A DNA stretch of 64,000 bases from NCBI RefSeq assembly GCF_020169415.1, contig NZ_JAIULG010000006.1, positions 1-64,000 of the forward strand. The letters are read 5' to 3'. Position 1 is the first letter of the stretch; each line of letters opens with the position of its first letter. The position numbers were made by a program, and so were the translations under genes. Positions 7,706 to 16,096 of this stretch are shown here, piece after piece. This stretch comes from Tsukamurella sp. M9C (GTDB lineage: Bacteria > Actinomycetota > Actinomycetes > Mycobacteriales > Mycobacteriaceae). Below the pieces are notes generated by a model. It worked only from the letters and a program-made list of their open reading frames with translations. It made no database searches and was not told the origin of the DNA.

Positions 7706-8224
7706 TCAGGCCCGACGATGCCTGCGCACGGCGTCGGTGTTGGCGCAGCGCGGCGAGCAGTACGACTGCCGACCGCCACGGCTGGTGTCGGCGAACACCT
7801 TCGGGCAGCCCTCGCGGGCGCAGGCGCCCAGCCGCGCCCCCTCGGCCTCGGTGGTGAAGACGGCGAGCCCGCCCGCGGTGACCGCCTTGACCCGGCTCAG
7901 CAGGGACTCGGTCTCCGGGGTGAAGTGCAGGTGCGGCCGCCAGTCGTCGTGCGCGGTGAGGTAGATGCCCGCGGTCCCGTCCGCGAGGAGCCGGTTCACC
8001 GCGGCGCACCGGTCGTCGACGTTCGTCGTGAGGAAGGGCGGGCGCAGCAACTCGGCCCAGTCATGGAGGCCGCTCACCGCGCCGTCGTCCAGCTCGATCC
8101 GGCGGATCTCGTGGTCGCGCAGCACGGCGGCGACAGCGTCCTGGGTCCACTCGCCGTCGGCCCGAAGATTCACCAGGTCGACGGAGAGCCGTACTCCGGT
8201 CATGTTGTCGTGGTCGAACTGCAC
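7706..8224 (-). CDS. ABATE-domain / CGNR-type zinc-finger regulator (CANT variant)
   Basis: A 172-residue protein with the layout of ABATE/CGNR proteins, a group of putative stress regulators: an alpha-helical N-terminal domain and a C-terminal Zn-ribbon-like motif. The C-terminal 40 residues read CAREGCPKVF...YCSPRCANTDAVRRHRR. This matches the CGNR finger, with the name-giving Cys-Gly-Asn-Arg replaced by Cys-Ala-Asn-Thr. All four cysteines remain. The GTG at 8224 is chosen; ATG 8203 would give a 7-residue shorter protein. It is probably co-transcribed with the 57-residue gene just upstream. Confidence 0.75.
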   Translation of the reverse strand: MQFDHDNMTGVRLSVDLVNLRADGEWTQDAVAAVLRDHEIRRIELDDGAVSGLHDWAELLRPPFLTTNVDDRCAAVNRLLADGTAGIYLTAHDDWRPHLHFTPETESLLSRVKAVTAGGLAVFTTEAEGARLGACAREGCPKVFADTSRGGRQSYCSPRCANTDAVRRHRRA

Positions 8225-8231
8225 GCGTCGA

Positions 8232-8405
8232 TCATCCCGCTCGGGCGGTGATCTCGGGCTGCGACACGGGCACCTCGGCGGTTCGGCCGACGAGTTTGAT
8301 CCGCCACGCGCCGCAGGCACAGCGCTGGTACATCACGACCCCCTCGCTGGTCGGGTGGTGGGATTCGGTCTCCCAGGCGTGGATCTGCGTCTCGTTCTCG
8401 TTCAT
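8232..8405 (-). CDS. 57-residue conserved-looking small protein (CACG motif)
   Basis: A short frame begins at ATG 8405 with a natural protein composition: an acidic/His N-terminal part (MNENETQIHAWETESHH), then TSEGVVMYQRCACGAWRIKLVG, then a Pro/Ala tail. The R-C-x-C-G-x-W-R-(I/V) segment resembles a half zinc ribbon or beta-hairpin. It reminds me of short unannotated proteins of actinomycetes, but I cannot name a family. The stop is 7 nt before the start of the CGNR-like gene, so the two probably form an operon. It is short enough that automated annotation could miss it. Confidence 0.6.
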   Translation of the reverse strand: MNENETQIHAWETESHHPTSEGVVMYQRCACGAWRIKLVGRTAEVPVSQPEITARAG

Positions 8406-8480
8406 GCCGTTCAGCGTGCGACCGGCTCATTCGACGTTTCAACCATTACATCGCGGGCGTCCGCGCGACCACGTCGCTCG

Positions 8481-8499
8481 TACCCTAGGGGGGTATAGT
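8481..8499 (+). promoter_or_regulatory. Copper (CsoR/RicR-type) operator with -10 box
   Basis: TACCC (8481-8485), 5 nt, GGGTA (8491-8495) is the inverted repeat typical of CsoR-family copper repressor sites. It overlaps TATAGT (8494-8499), a good -10. A second GGGTGTA follows at 8501. Bound CsoR would block RNA polymerase; Cu(I) releases it. Confidence 0.75.
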
Positions 8500-8531
8500 A
8501 GGGTGTACTGATGCGAAAGGCGGGCGAGGCG

Positions 8532-8690
8532 ATGAATCCCCTGGTGACGATAGGCGCATACGCGGCCGGCCTGGCCGTCGTCTTCGCCGCCGCGTTCGCC
8601 GTGGGAGCCGCCGTCGGGCCGCCGGCCGAGGGGCCCGGGCCGCACGCCGGCGCACCGTCGACGGCGGAGGGAGGCCACGGTGGCCACTGA
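8532..8690 (+). CDS. Small one-TM membrane peptide with Gly/His tail, copper operon
   Basis: The 52-residue product starts [13 protein letters not shown], has one hydrophobic helix (about residues 4-28) and ends in a Gly/His-rich tail (GGHGGH). The ATG at 8532 follows AAAGGCGGGCGAGG. An upstream in-frame ATG at 8511 would add 7 residues but would lie only about 5 nt from the predicted transcription start. The gene lies directly behind the CsoR-type operator and its last 11 nt overlap the copA start. I infer a membrane-anchored metal-binding accessory. It resembles only the N-terminal anchor of larger actinobacterial copper-associated proteins, so it may be a shortened form. Confidence 0.6.
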   Translation: MNPLVTIGAYAAGLAVVFAAAFAVGAAVGPPAEGPGPHAGAPSTAEGGHGGH

Positions 8691-10929
8691 GGCCCGGTCG
8701 TCCGAGACCGCGGTCGACCTCGCGATCGAGGGCATGACCTGCGCGTCGTGCGCGAACCGTATCGAGCGCAAGCTGAACAAGCTCGACGGGGTCACCGCCA
8801 CGGTCAACTTCGCCACGGAGAAGGCGCACGTGCTCGCCCCGGCGGGCACCGATGCCGCCGTCCTCATCGACACCGTCGAGCAGGCGGGGTACGCCGCACA
8901 CGTGCCCGCGCCGCCGGGCGGCGGCGCCGAGGACGAGCCCGCCGGACGCACCCATGAGCCAACCGACGCACTGCGCCGCCGCCTGCTGATCAGCGCCGCG
9001 CTCACCGTCCCCGTGATCGCCATGGCGATGATCCCCGCGCTGCAGTTCGACTACTGGCAGTGGCTCTCGCTGACATTGGCCTCGCCGGTGGTGGTGTGGG
9101 GCGCGCTCCCCTTCCACCGGGCCGCGTGGGCCAACCTCAAGCACGGCACCGCCACCATGGACACCCTCGTGTCGATCGGCGTCCTGGCCGCGTTCGGGTG
9201 GTCGGTCTACGCGCTGTTCTGGGGCGCCGCCGGCGTCACCGGCATGACGCACCCCTTCACGTTCACTATCGAGCGGATGGACGGCACCGCGAACATCTAC
9301 CTGGAGGCGGCAGCCGGCGTCACCACGTTCATCCTGGCCGGACGCTACTTCGAGGCGAGGAGCAAGCGGCAGGCCGGGGCGGCGCTGCGCGCCCTGCTGG
9401 AGCTCGGCGCCAAGGACGCGACGGTGCTCCGGGACGGCGTCGAGACTCTCGTCCCCATCGGCGCGCTCGCGGTGGGCGACGAGTTCGTCGTGCGGCCGGG
9501 CGAGAAGGTCGCGACCGACGGGGTCGTCGTCGCCGGCCGGTCCGCCGTCGACGCCTCGATGCTCACGGGTGAGGCGACGCCCGTCGAGGTGCGCGCCGGC
9601 GATCCGGTGACCGGCGCGACGGTCAACGCCGGCGGCCGCCTCGTGGTGCGCGCCACCCGCGTCGGCGCCGATACCCAGCTCGCGCAGATGGGCCGCCTCG
9701 TCGAGGACGCGCAGGCGGGGAAGGCCAAGGCGCAGCGGCTCGCCGACCGGATCTCCGGTGTCTTCGTGCCGATCGTCCTCGCGATAGCCGTCGGCTCCCT
9801 GGGCTTCTGGCTCGGCACCGGGCAGCCCGCGTCGATGGCGCTCACGGCCGCCGTCTCGGTGCTCATCATCGCGTGCCCCTGCGCCCTCGGCCTGGCCACT
9901 CCGACGGCCCTGCTCGTCGGCACGGGCCGCGGCGCCCAGCTCGGCATCCTCATCAAGGGCCCCGAGGCGCTGGAGCACACCCGCGCCGTCGATACCGTCG
10001 TGCTCGACAAGACCGGGACCGTCACCACCGGCGTCATGACCCTGCAGGCCGTGCACGTCTCCCCCGGCGAGACCGACGACGACGTGCTCGCCGTCGCCGC
10101 CGCGCTCGAGGCGGCCTCCGAACACCCGATCGCCCGCGCCGTCGTCGGGGCCGCCCCCGCACCCGTCGGCGCCGTGGACGACTTCGTCGCCGTGCCCGGG
10201 CTCGGCGTGCGCGGGGTCGTCGGCGGGCGCGCCGTCACGGTCGGGCGCCCGAGCCTGCTCGACGAGGCAGCGATGCCCCTGCCCGACGACCTGCGCGCCG
10301 CGTTCGACGAGGCCCAGCTCCGGGGACAGACCCCGATCGCCGTCGGCTGGGACGGCGCCGCCCGCGGCGTGCTCGTGGTCTCCGACGAGGTCAAGGCCAC
10401 CTCGCGCGAGGCGATCGCGCGGCTCCGCGGCCTGGGGCTGCGCCCGATCATGCTCACCGGCGACAACGAGCCCGCGGCGCGGTTCGTCGCGGCGCAGGTC
10501 GGGGTCGACGAGGTGATCGCCGACGTGCTGCCGGCGCAGAAGGTGGACGCGGTGCGTCGGCTCCAGGCACAGGGCCGGGCCGTGGCGATGGTCGGCGACG
10601 GCGTCAACGACGCTGCGGCCCTCGCGACCGCCGACCTGGGCATCGCCATGGGCACGGGCACCGACGCCGCGATCGAGGCGGCCGACCTCACCCTGGTCAG
10701 CGGCGACCTGAGCACCGTCGTCGACGCGATCCGGCTCTCGCGCCGCACGCTGAGCACGATCAAGGCCAACCTGTTCTGGGCCTTCGCCTACAACGTGGCG
10801 GCGCTACCCCTGGCCGCGGCCGGGTTGCTCAACCCCATGCTCGCCGGCGCCGCAATGGCCCTGTCCTCCGTCTTCGTGGTCAGCAACAGCCTGCGGCTGC
10901 GGAGTTTCCGACCCCAGAAGGGATACTGA
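8680..10929 (+). CDS. copA: Copper-exporting P1B-type ATPase
   Basis: A 749-residue heavy-metal ATPase that pumps Cu(I) out of the cytoplasm. It has one N-terminal metal-binding domain with GMTCASC (18-24), then the transmembrane segments. TGEATP marks the actuator domain. The ion-binding C-P-C is at residues 399-401 and the phosphorylated aspartate in DKTGT at D443. H482-P is in the nucleotide-binding domain and GDGVND is at 639-644. The CPC plus GMTCASC combination indicates Cu(I) or Ag(I). The GTG start overlaps the preceding small gene by 11 nt, and csoR follows after 5 nt. One operon under the upstream operator is likely. Confidence 0.95.
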   Translation: MATEARSSETAVDLAIEGMTCASCANRIERKLNKLDGVTATVNFATEKAHVLAPAGTDAAVLIDTVEQAGYAAHVPAPPGGGAEDEPAGRTHEPTDALRRRLLISAALTVPVIAMAMIPALQFDYWQWLSLTLASPVVVWGALPFHRAAWANLKHGTATMDTLVSIGVLAAFGWSVYALFWGAAGVTGMTHPFTFTIERMDGTANIYLEAAAGVTTFILAGRYFEARSKRQAGAALRALLELGAKDATVLRDGVETLVPIGALAVGDEFVVRPGEKVATDGVVVAGRSAVDASMLTGEATPVEVRAGDPVTGATVNAGGRLVVRATRVGADTQLAQMGRLVEDAQAGKAKAQRLADRISGVFVPIVLAIAVGSLGFWLGTGQPASMALTAAVSVLIIACPCALGLATPTALLVGTGRGAQLGILIKGPEALEHTRAVDTVVLDKTGTVTTGVMTLQAVHVSPGETDDDVLAVAAALEAASEHPIARAVVGAAPAPVGAVDDFVAVPGLGVRGVVGGRAVTVGRPSLLDEAAMPLPDDLRAAFDEAQLRGQTPIAVGWDGAARGVLVVSDEVKATSREAIARLRGLGLRPIMLTGDNEPAARFVAAQVGVDEVIADVLPAQKVDAVRRLQAQGRAVAMVGDGVNDAAALATADLGIAMGTGTDAAIEAADLTLVSGDLSTVVDAIRLSRRTLSTIKANLFWAFAYNVAALPLAAAGLLNPMLAGAAMALSSVFVVSNSLRLRSFRPQKGY

Positions 10930-10934
10930 TCCCC

Positions 10935-11240
10935 ATGACCACCGACGCCGGCCACGCGCACCACGGCTACATGTCCGACAAGGACGAGTACCTCAAGCGG
11001 CTGCGCCGCATCGAGGGACAGGCCCGGGGCCTGCAACGGATGGTCGAGGAGGAGAAGTACTGCATCGACATCCTCACGCAGGTCTCCGCCATGACCAAGG
11101 CGCTCCAGGCCGTCGGGCTCGGCCTCCTGGAGGACCACATGAGCCACTGCGTCGTCGACGCGGCCCGCTCGGGCGACGAGGCGGAGACCGCGGCCAAGCT
11201 CAAGGAGGCGACGGACGCGATCGCCCGGTTCACGCGCTGA
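10935..11240 (+). CDS. csoR: Copper-sensing transcriptional repressor
   Basis: A 101-residue all-helical CsoR-family repressor. The Cu(I) ligand set Cys-x24-His-x3-Cys is present as C43, H68 and C72, the same spacing as C36/H61/C65 of M. tuberculosis CsoR. This distinguishes it from formaldehyde- or nickel-sensing relatives (FrmR, RcnR). The N-terminus is His-rich (GHAHHGY). It lies 5 nt after copA and should autoregulate the operon through the TACCC-N5-GGGTA site at 8481-8495. Confidence 0.94.
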   Translation: MTTDAGHAHHGYMSDKDEYLKRLRRIEGQARGLQRMVEEEKYCIDILTQVSAMTKALQAVGLGLLEDHMSHCVVDAARSGDEAETAAKLKEATDAIARFTR

Positions 11241-11319
11241 ACCACTCGCGCACGTTGCGGAGTCACAGTTCCGCCCGTCGGAATGCGCGAACCTTCTTCC
11301 CCGCAGCAAAGCGTTCCCG

Positions 11320-11357
11320 TACAGTGACTGTTGTCAGCGAAGTGAGACGCGTCTCAC
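11320..11357. promoter_or_regulatory. Possible -10 box and a perfect 16-bp palindrome between convergent genes
   Basis: GTGAGACG/CGTCTCAC (11342-11357) is a perfect palindrome without a spacer. TACAGT (11320-11325) upstream looks like a plus-strand -10 box. No gene starts nearby, because csoR ends at 11240 and zapE is convergent. It could serve an unannotated small RNA that ends at the hairpin 11379-11411. Confidence 0.45.
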
Positions 11358-11378
11358 ACTCCGACACCCTCACCCATG

Positions 11379-11411
11379 CACCCGCCCGGCCCACACATCA
11401 CCGGGCGGGTG
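11379..11411. terminator. Hairpin between csoR and zapE
   Basis: Perfect 11-bp arms CACCCGCCCGG and CCGGGCGGGTG enclose an 11-nt loop. On the plus strand TTGGTGTG follows. It is placed to serve both convergent units or the putative transcript starting near 11330. Confidence 0.6.
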
Positions 11412-11423
11412 TTGGTGTGTTCG

Positions 11424-11480
11424 GGGCTATAGCCCGTCGCTTCGGGCTGGAGCCCGTCTGCTTGGGGCTATCGCGCGTCG
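11424..11480. repeat. Short imperfect tandem repeat of about 20 bp
   Basis: Two adjacent 20-bp units (GGGCTATAGCCCGTCGCTTC and GGGCTGGAGCCCGTCTGCTT) plus a partial third. Unit 1 contains a palindrome GGGCTATAGCCC. The third copy runs over the zapE stop codon. Confidence 0.7.
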
Positions 11481-12493
11481 GCGGAGGCGAAGCGCGACAG
11501 CGCGAGCAGGCGCGACGTCGCGCGCAGGTACTTCTTCCGGTAACCGCCGGCGAGCATCTCCGGGGTGAAGATCTCGTCGAGCTTCGCGCCCGAAACGAGC
11601 ACCGGGATCCCGGCGTCGTAGAGCCGGTCCGCGAGCACCACGATGCGCAGCGCGACGGTCTGGTTGTCGGCCGGATGCACCCCGCGGATGCAGACCTTGG
11701 AGATCCCCTCCACCAGCTGCTTGTACCGCGACGGGTGCAGCTTGGACAGGTGGTCCGACAGCGCGTCGAAGTCGTCGAGCGTGGCGGTCGGATCGGCCTC
11801 GGCGACCGCGACGAGCTCCTCGTCGGTGAGCGGGTCGGGCGCGGGCGGCAGGTCGCGGTGCCGGTAGTCGGGACCGTCGACACGCACCGACTGGAACACC
11901 GAGCTGAGCTTGTTGATCTCGCGGAGGAAGTCCTGCGCGGCGAACCGGCCCTCGCCCAGCTGCCCCGGCAGGGTGTTCGACGTGGCGACGATCGACACGC
12001 CGCGCGCGGCCAGCTCGGTCAGCAGCCGCGACATCACCATCGTGTCGCCCGGATCGTCGAGCTCGAACTCGTCGATGCAGATGACGCTGTGGTTCGCCAA
12101 GTACTCGACGCACTGGTTGAAGCCGAGCGCGCCGACCAGGTGGGTGTACTCGACGAAGGTGCCGAAGGACTTCGGCGACGGGACGCTGTGGAAGATCGAC
12201 GCCAGGAGGTGGGTCTTGCCGACGCCGAACCCGCCGTCGAGATAGAGGCCCACGCCGTGCGGCGGCGTGCTCTTGCGCCCGAACAGGCCCTTCTTGTTCC
12301 GCTGCTTGGAGAGCTTGACCACGTCCGCGACGAAGGCCCGGCCCGTCTGGACCGCGGCGGCCTGGGTGGGCTCGTTCGGGTCCGGGATGTAGCTGTCGAA
12401 GCTGACCTCGCTGAACATCTCCGGCGGAACGAGCTGCTCCACCATCTGCTCCGGCGTCACCGTCGGGTTGCGATCCACGAGATGCAGCGTCAT
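11468..12493 (-). CDS. zapE: ZapE / AFG1-like cell division ATPase
   Basis: A 341-residue AFG1-type P-loop ATPase. Walker A is GGFGVGKT (87-94) and Walker B ICIDEF (138-143). ZapE proteins associate with FtsZ at division; AFG1 relatives help membrane protein turnover. It corresponds to Rv2670c in the conserved order. The start is set at ATG 12493 (MTLHLVDRNP). An upstream in-frame extension to 12565 would overlap the divergent RibD-like start region. TATCAT lies 8 nt before the ATG on the minus strand. Confidence 0.9.
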   Translation of the reverse strand: MTLHLVDRNPTVTPEQMVEQLVPPEMFSEVSFDSYIPDPNEPTQAAAVQTGRAFVADVVKLSKQRNKKGLFGRKSTPPHGVGLYLDGGFGVGKTHLLASIFHSVPSPKSFGTFVEYTHLVGALGFNQCVEYLANHSVICIDEFELDDPGDTMVMSRLLTELAARGVSIVATSNTLPGQLGEGRFAAQDFLREINKLSSVFQSVRVDGPDYRHRDLPPAPDPLTDEELVAVAEADPTATLDDFDALSDHLSKLHPSRYKQLVEGISKVCIRGVHPADNQTVALRIVVLADRLYDAGIPVLVSGAKLDEIFTPEMLAGGYRKKYLRATSRLLALSRFASADAR

Positions 12494-12540
12494 GAGTCGT
12501 GATGATATCCGCTGGTCGTCGCGGTCGAAAAATCCCGCGC

Positions 12541-12546
12541 TACGGT
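12541..12546 (+). promoter_or_regulatory. -10 box for a leaderless transcript
   Basis: TACGGT places the predicted +1 exactly on the GTG at 12553. Confidence 0.5.
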
Positions 12547-12552
12547 CGTGAC

Positions 12553-13164
12553 GTGATCGACTCACTGCCCGCGGACGACGCCGCCCTCGCCCTGGCCTAC
12601 GCGCACCCGCTCGCGGAGGGCCGACCGTACGTGCGCGCCAACATGATCTGCTCGCTCGACGGATCGTCCACCGCGGCGGGCCGGTCGGGCGGACTGGGCG
12701 GCGACGGCGACCGTCGGGTGTTCGGGGCCCTCCGCGCCGCCGCCGACGTGGTCCTCGTGGGCGCGGCGACGGTGCGCGACGAGGACTACGGCACGCCCGC
12801 GCACCCCGCGCTGGCGGTCGTGACGCGCGGGAGCATCCCGCGCACCGACCGCCTGTACCCGGCGGGCGGCGCGGAACCGATCGTCTACTCGGGCCACGGC
12901 GGATCCGTCGACCTGCGCGCGGTGCTCGACGATCTGTACGCCCGCGGCCACCGCCGGATCCTCGCGGAAGGCGGCCCGGGCGTCCTCGGCGCGCTCCTCG
13001 CCGCGGGCCTCGTCGACGAGCTGTGCCTGACCGTCGCGCCCGTGCTCGTGGGCGGCGACGGCGCGCGGATCGTCCGCGGACCCGACCTGCCGCTCGACCA
13101 CTGGCGACGCGGCCCGGTCCTCGGCGACGACGAGGGCTTCCTCTACACGCGGTGGGCGCGCTGA
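12553..13164 (+). CDS. Pyrimidine reductase family protein (RibD C-terminal-like)
   Basis: A 203-residue protein of the RibD_C / dihydrofolate-reductase-like fold, which reduces 5-amino-6-ribosylamino-pyrimidinedione in riboflavin synthesis. Typical elements are VRANMICSLDGSSTAAGRSGGL, VLVGAATVRDEDYG (NADPH-side loop) and ILAEGGPGVLGALLAAGLVDELCLTVAPVLVGG. It lacks the deaminase domain of bifunctional RibD. It occupies the position of Rv2671, described as a RibD-like enzyme able to act as a dihydrofolate reductase. Its physiological substrate cannot be settled from sequence. Confidence 0.87.
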   Translation: MIDSLPADDAALALAYAHPLAEGRPYVRANMICSLDGSSTAAGRSGGLGGDGDRRVFGALRAAADVVLVGAATVRDEDYGTPAHPALAVVTRGSIPRTDRLYPAGGAEPIVYSGHGGSVDLRAVLDDLYARGHRRILAEGGPGVLGALLAAGLVDELCLTVAPVLVGGDGARIVRGPDLPLDHWRRGPVLGDDEGFLYTRWAR

Positions 13165-13187
13165 CGGCCCGCGCCCCGTGATCTGGT

Positions 13188-13193
13188 TACTGT
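13188..13193 (+). promoter_or_regulatory. -10 box of the lipoprotein hydrolase gene
   Basis: TACTGT ends 7 nt before ATG 13201, suggesting a leaderless or near-leaderless transcript. It favours this ATG over the upstream GTG at 13192. Confidence 0.45.
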
Positions 13194-13200
13194 GAACGGC

Positions 13201-14754
13201 ATGCCCTCCGCGCGCACCCGAGCCCTCGCCGCCGCCGGGATCGCCGTCGGCGCGATCGTCGCCGTGTCCGCCTGCGCCCCGGTCCCGGCGCCCACCCCGG
13301 ACTACGTCACCGACTTCGGGAAGGGCGGCGGCGCACCGTCGGCCTCGGCGAACACCACGCCCCAGGGCCCGGAGTGGAAGGCCTCCGCGAAGGATCCGCT
13401 CGCCTGGCAGGACTGCACGAGCCGGCTCGCCACGCGGTACGGCACCCCGCCGGCGGCGAACGCCACCCTGGAGTGCGCGACGCTCACCGTCGGCGTCGGC
13501 CAGGCGGAGGCGCCCCTCAAGCTCTCGGTGACGCGGGCCAGCGTGCCCGGCACCCCCGACACCGCGGCCCCGCTCGTCCTGGTGGGCGGGACCGAGTTCA
13601 CCGGACAGCGCGCCCTGGCGACCCTCGCCTCCGGCGACAGCCCCGTGCTGGCGAACCGCCCGGTGGTCGCCGTCGAACGCCGCGGCATCGGGACGTCGGG
13701 GGCGCTCACCTGCCGTACCGCCGGCGATCAGTCCGTGCTCCGTACCGGCGGCACCGCGGGCCAGAGCCTCGAGGCACGGGTGGCGGAGATCGGTGAGTCC
13801 GCGCAGAAGGCGTCGACGACGTGCGGCGATGCGTACGCCGACACGATCTCCGACTTCACCGCGCCCGCCGCGGCGGAGGACCTCGAGAAGCTGCGCACCG
13901 CGTGGAACGTCCCGGCGCTCGGGCTGCTCGCCGTCGGCGACGGCTCCACCACCGCCCTCGCCTACGCGGCCGAGCACCCGAAGCAGGTCGCGCGCCTGAT
14001 CCTCGACTCCCCCGTCCGGTACGGCGGCACCGAGCTGCAGCGCGCCGAGGACGCCGCGCGGGGAACCTCCGCCACGGTCGACGCCTTCGCCGAGCAGTGC
14101 GGACCGGCGTGCGCCCTCGGCGCGGATCCGGCCGGCGCCGTGCGCGGGATCATCGACGACGCGGCCGCGGGCCGGTTGGGTTCCTTCACCGACTCCGACG
14201 TCCGACGGGCCGTGGTGGTCACCCTCGGGATCGGCCCGGGCGACCGCGACGCGCGCATCACCCGCCTCGCGACGGCGCTGCAAGGCGCCCGCTCCGGCGA
14301 CGCCGCGCCGCTGCGGGCCCTGCTCCGCACCGCCGACGAGGCCCTCGGCACCGACGGCCAGTTCGTCGGACGGTGCTCGGACGCCGTGACCAAGGCCTCC
14401 CCCGACCAGGTCATCGCGTCCGCGCGGAAGTGGGGGCCCGAGTTCCGGCTCGGTGCCGCCACCGCGCTCGACCTCGGCACCTGCGCGGCCTGGCCGACGA
14501 TGACCGCGCCGCCGAAGCTCACCGACCTCGGGGTCAAGGCGGCGGTCGCCACCTCCGCCGCCGACCCGCTCACCGCGCGCACCGCGCTCGACACCCTGAC
14601 GGGCCAGCTCACCGTCGTCGGCGCGCAGCCCTCGGCCGTCACCTGGGCCGGGATCGGCGACGGTGCCGTGATCCGGTCGTCGTGCGTGCAGAAGTCGCTG
14701 ATCGGGTACCTGGACCGCCTCGACGCCCCGTCGACGCGCGCTTGTCCCGCGTGA
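13201..14754 (+). CDS. Secreted lipoprotein, alpha/beta-hydrolase (tripeptidyl-aminopeptidase-like)
   Basis: A 517-residue protein with a lipoprotein signal peptide (lipobox VSAC, Cys25), so it should be anchored outside the membrane. The rest follows the layout of Hip1/CaeA- and SlpD-type alpha/beta-hydrolases: ERRGIGTSGALTC (oxyanion/C-strand region), a nucleophile-elbow candidate VGDGSTTALAYAAEHP, and a late WAGIGDGAVIRSSC. The GxSxG elbow is not canonical (G-D-G-S-T), so catalysis may be altered. It corresponds to Rv2672, a putative secreted protease beside aftC. Confidence 0.78.
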   Translation: MPSARTRALAAAGIAVGAIVAVSACAPVPAPTPDYVTDFGKGGGAPSASANTTPQGPEWKASAKDPLAWQDCTSRLATRYGTPPAANATLECATLTVGVGQAEAPLKLSVTRASVPGTPDTAAPLVLVGGTEFTGQRALATLASGDSPVLANRPVVAVERRGIGTSGALTCRTAGDQSVLRTGGTAGQSLEARVAEIGESAQKASTTCGDAYADTISDFTAPAAAEDLEKLRTAWNVPALGLLAVGDGSTTALAYAAEHPKQVARLILDSPVRYGGTELQRAEDAARGTSATVDAFAEQCGPACALGADPAGAVRGIIDDAAAGRLGSFTDSDVRRAVVVTLGIGPGDRDARITRLATALQGARSGDAAPLRALLRTADEALGTDGQFVGRCSDAVTKASPDQVIASARKWGPEFRLGAATALDLGTCAAWPTMTAPPKLTDLGVKAAVATSAADPLTARTALDTLTGQLTVVGAQPSAVTWAGIGDGAVIRSSCVQKSLIGYLDRLDAPSTRACPA

Positions 14755-14815
14755 TCTGCGCCCCCGCGCGCCGCGTGAGGCGGGCGGGCCTCCCGGCGGC
14801 CGCCGCGGCGTTGGG

Positions 14816-14821
14816 TACGGT
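14816..14821 (+). promoter_or_regulatory. -10 box for a leaderless transcript (aftC)
   Basis: TACGGT puts the predicted +1 exactly on GTG 14828. Confidence 0.5.
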
Positions 14822-14827
14822 TTAGCG

Positions 14828-16087
14828 GTGTCGTCAGTCGCCCTCGCCCGGATGAAGTCCGATCCCGGCCTCGTGGTCAAGGCCATCCTGTGGCCGCTCG
14901 CCCTGCTCACGCTGCTGCAGCGGCTGATCGTCCTGGTCCCGAACGGGAACAAGACCGACGATTTCACCACGGTCTACGCGGCCGCGGTGCGCTTCCTGCG
15001 CCACGAGGCGGTGTACACCGAGAACTACGACACGGTCGATCCGCACTACCTGTACCCGCCGTCGGGCACGCTGCTCATGGCGCCGTTCGGATACTTCGAC
15101 CCGGAGACCGCGCGCTACATCTTCGTGGGACTGAGCGCCGTCGCGCTGCTGCTCGCCCTGTACATCCTGCTGCGGATGTTCGGCTACGGCCTGAACTCCG
15201 TGGTCGCGCCGGTGGTGCTGTTCTTCGCGGTGACCACCGAGGCCGTGACCAGCACGCTGGTCTACACGAACTTCAACTGCTTCGTCCTGCTCGCCGAGGT
15301 GGCCGCGATGGCGCTGCTGCTCAAGCGGAAGGACCTCTGGGCCGGCGTCCCGCTCGGGCTGTCCTTCGCGGTGAAGCCGCTGCTCGCCGTGATGCTCGTC
15401 CTGATCATCGTCAACCGGCAGTGGAAGACGCTGATCACGGCGATCGGCATCCCCGTCGTCCTGATGGGCGCGGGCATGGCGCTCTCCGCGGACCGCACGG
15501 AGTTCTTCCACAAGACGCTGCCGTACCTCAGCGGTGCACGCGACTACTACAACAGCTCGATCGCCGGGAACGCGCAGTACTTCGGGCTGCCCCCGTGGCT
15601 GGACTACTTCCTCCGCGCGGCCGTGGTCGTGATGGCCCTGGTCACGCTGTGGCTGCTCTGGAAGTACTACCGCAAGAGCAACGAGCTGCTGTGGCTGGCG
15701 ACCTCCACCGGCACTCTGCTGACTATGTCGTGGCTCGTCGGCTCGCTGGGACAGGGCTACTACTCGATGCTGCTGTTCCCGATGCTGATGACGGTGGTCT
15801 ACCGCAGCTCGGTGATGGGCAACTGGGTGTCCTGGGTCGCGGTCTACGGCTTCCTCAGTTACGACAACTGGCTCTCCGGCAAATGGCCCGCGTTCGGGCG
15901 CTCGCTGGCGTATCTCAAGTGCACCCTCGGCTGGTCGCTGCTCATCATCGTGCCGTTCTGCGTGCTGCTCTTCCGCTACCTCGACGCGAAGGCGGAGAAC
16001 CGCCTCGACGAGGGCATCGACCGGCCGCTCCCGCCCGACGAGGAGCCCGGCAAGCACGAGCTGGCACCATCCGCCGCGCGCGGTTAG
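14828..16087 (+). CDS. aftC: Alpha-(1->3)-arabinofuranosyltransferase
   Basis: A 419-residue polytopic membrane protein of the GT-C type (GT87). It has the acidic motif of this family in the first extracytoplasmic loop (KTDDFTTVYAAAVRFLRHEAVYTEN, where the DD and E are candidates), the PHYLYPPSG segment, and about 9-10 predicted helices. AftC uses decaprenyl-phosphoryl-arabinose to put alpha-1,3 branches on arabinogalactan and lipoarabinomannan in mycolic-acid bacteria. Order and size match Rv2673. Its presence is the clearest sign of a mycolata-type wall. Confidence 0.88.
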   Translation: MSSVALARMKSDPGLVVKAILWPLALLTLLQRLIVLVPNGNKTDDFTTVYAAAVRFLRHEAVYTENYDTVDPHYLYPPSGTLLMAPFGYFDPETARYIFVGLSAVALLLALYILLRMFGYGLNSVVAPVVLFFAVTTEAVTSTLVYTNFNCFVLLAEVAAMALLLKRKDLWAGVPLGLSFAVKPLLAVMLVLIIVNRQWKTLITAIGIPVVLMGAGMALSADRTEFFHKTLPYLSGARDYYNSSIAGNAQYFGLPPWLDYFLRAAVVVMALVTLWLLWKYYRKSNELLWLATSTGTLLTMSWLVGSLGQGYYSMLLFPMLMTVVYRSSVMGNWVSWVAVYGFLSYDNWLSGKWPAFGRSLAYLKCTLGWSLLIIVPFCVLLFRYLDAKAENRLDEGIDRPLPPDEEPGKHELAPSAARG

Positions 16088-16090
16088 CGT
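16085..16090 (+). promoter_or_regulatory. -10 box for a leaderless transcript (msrB)
   Basis: TAGCGT, overlapping the aftC stop codon, puts the predicted +1 on ATG 16097. A GGAGG also lies between box and ATG, so read-through from aftC could be translated too. Confidence 0.45.
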
Positions 16091-16096
16091 GGAGGC

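Noticed and set aside
11376-11432. 18-codon frame MHPPGPH... between csoR and zapE
   Set aside because: It overlaps the hairpin and has no ribosome site. It is too short to support without conservation data.
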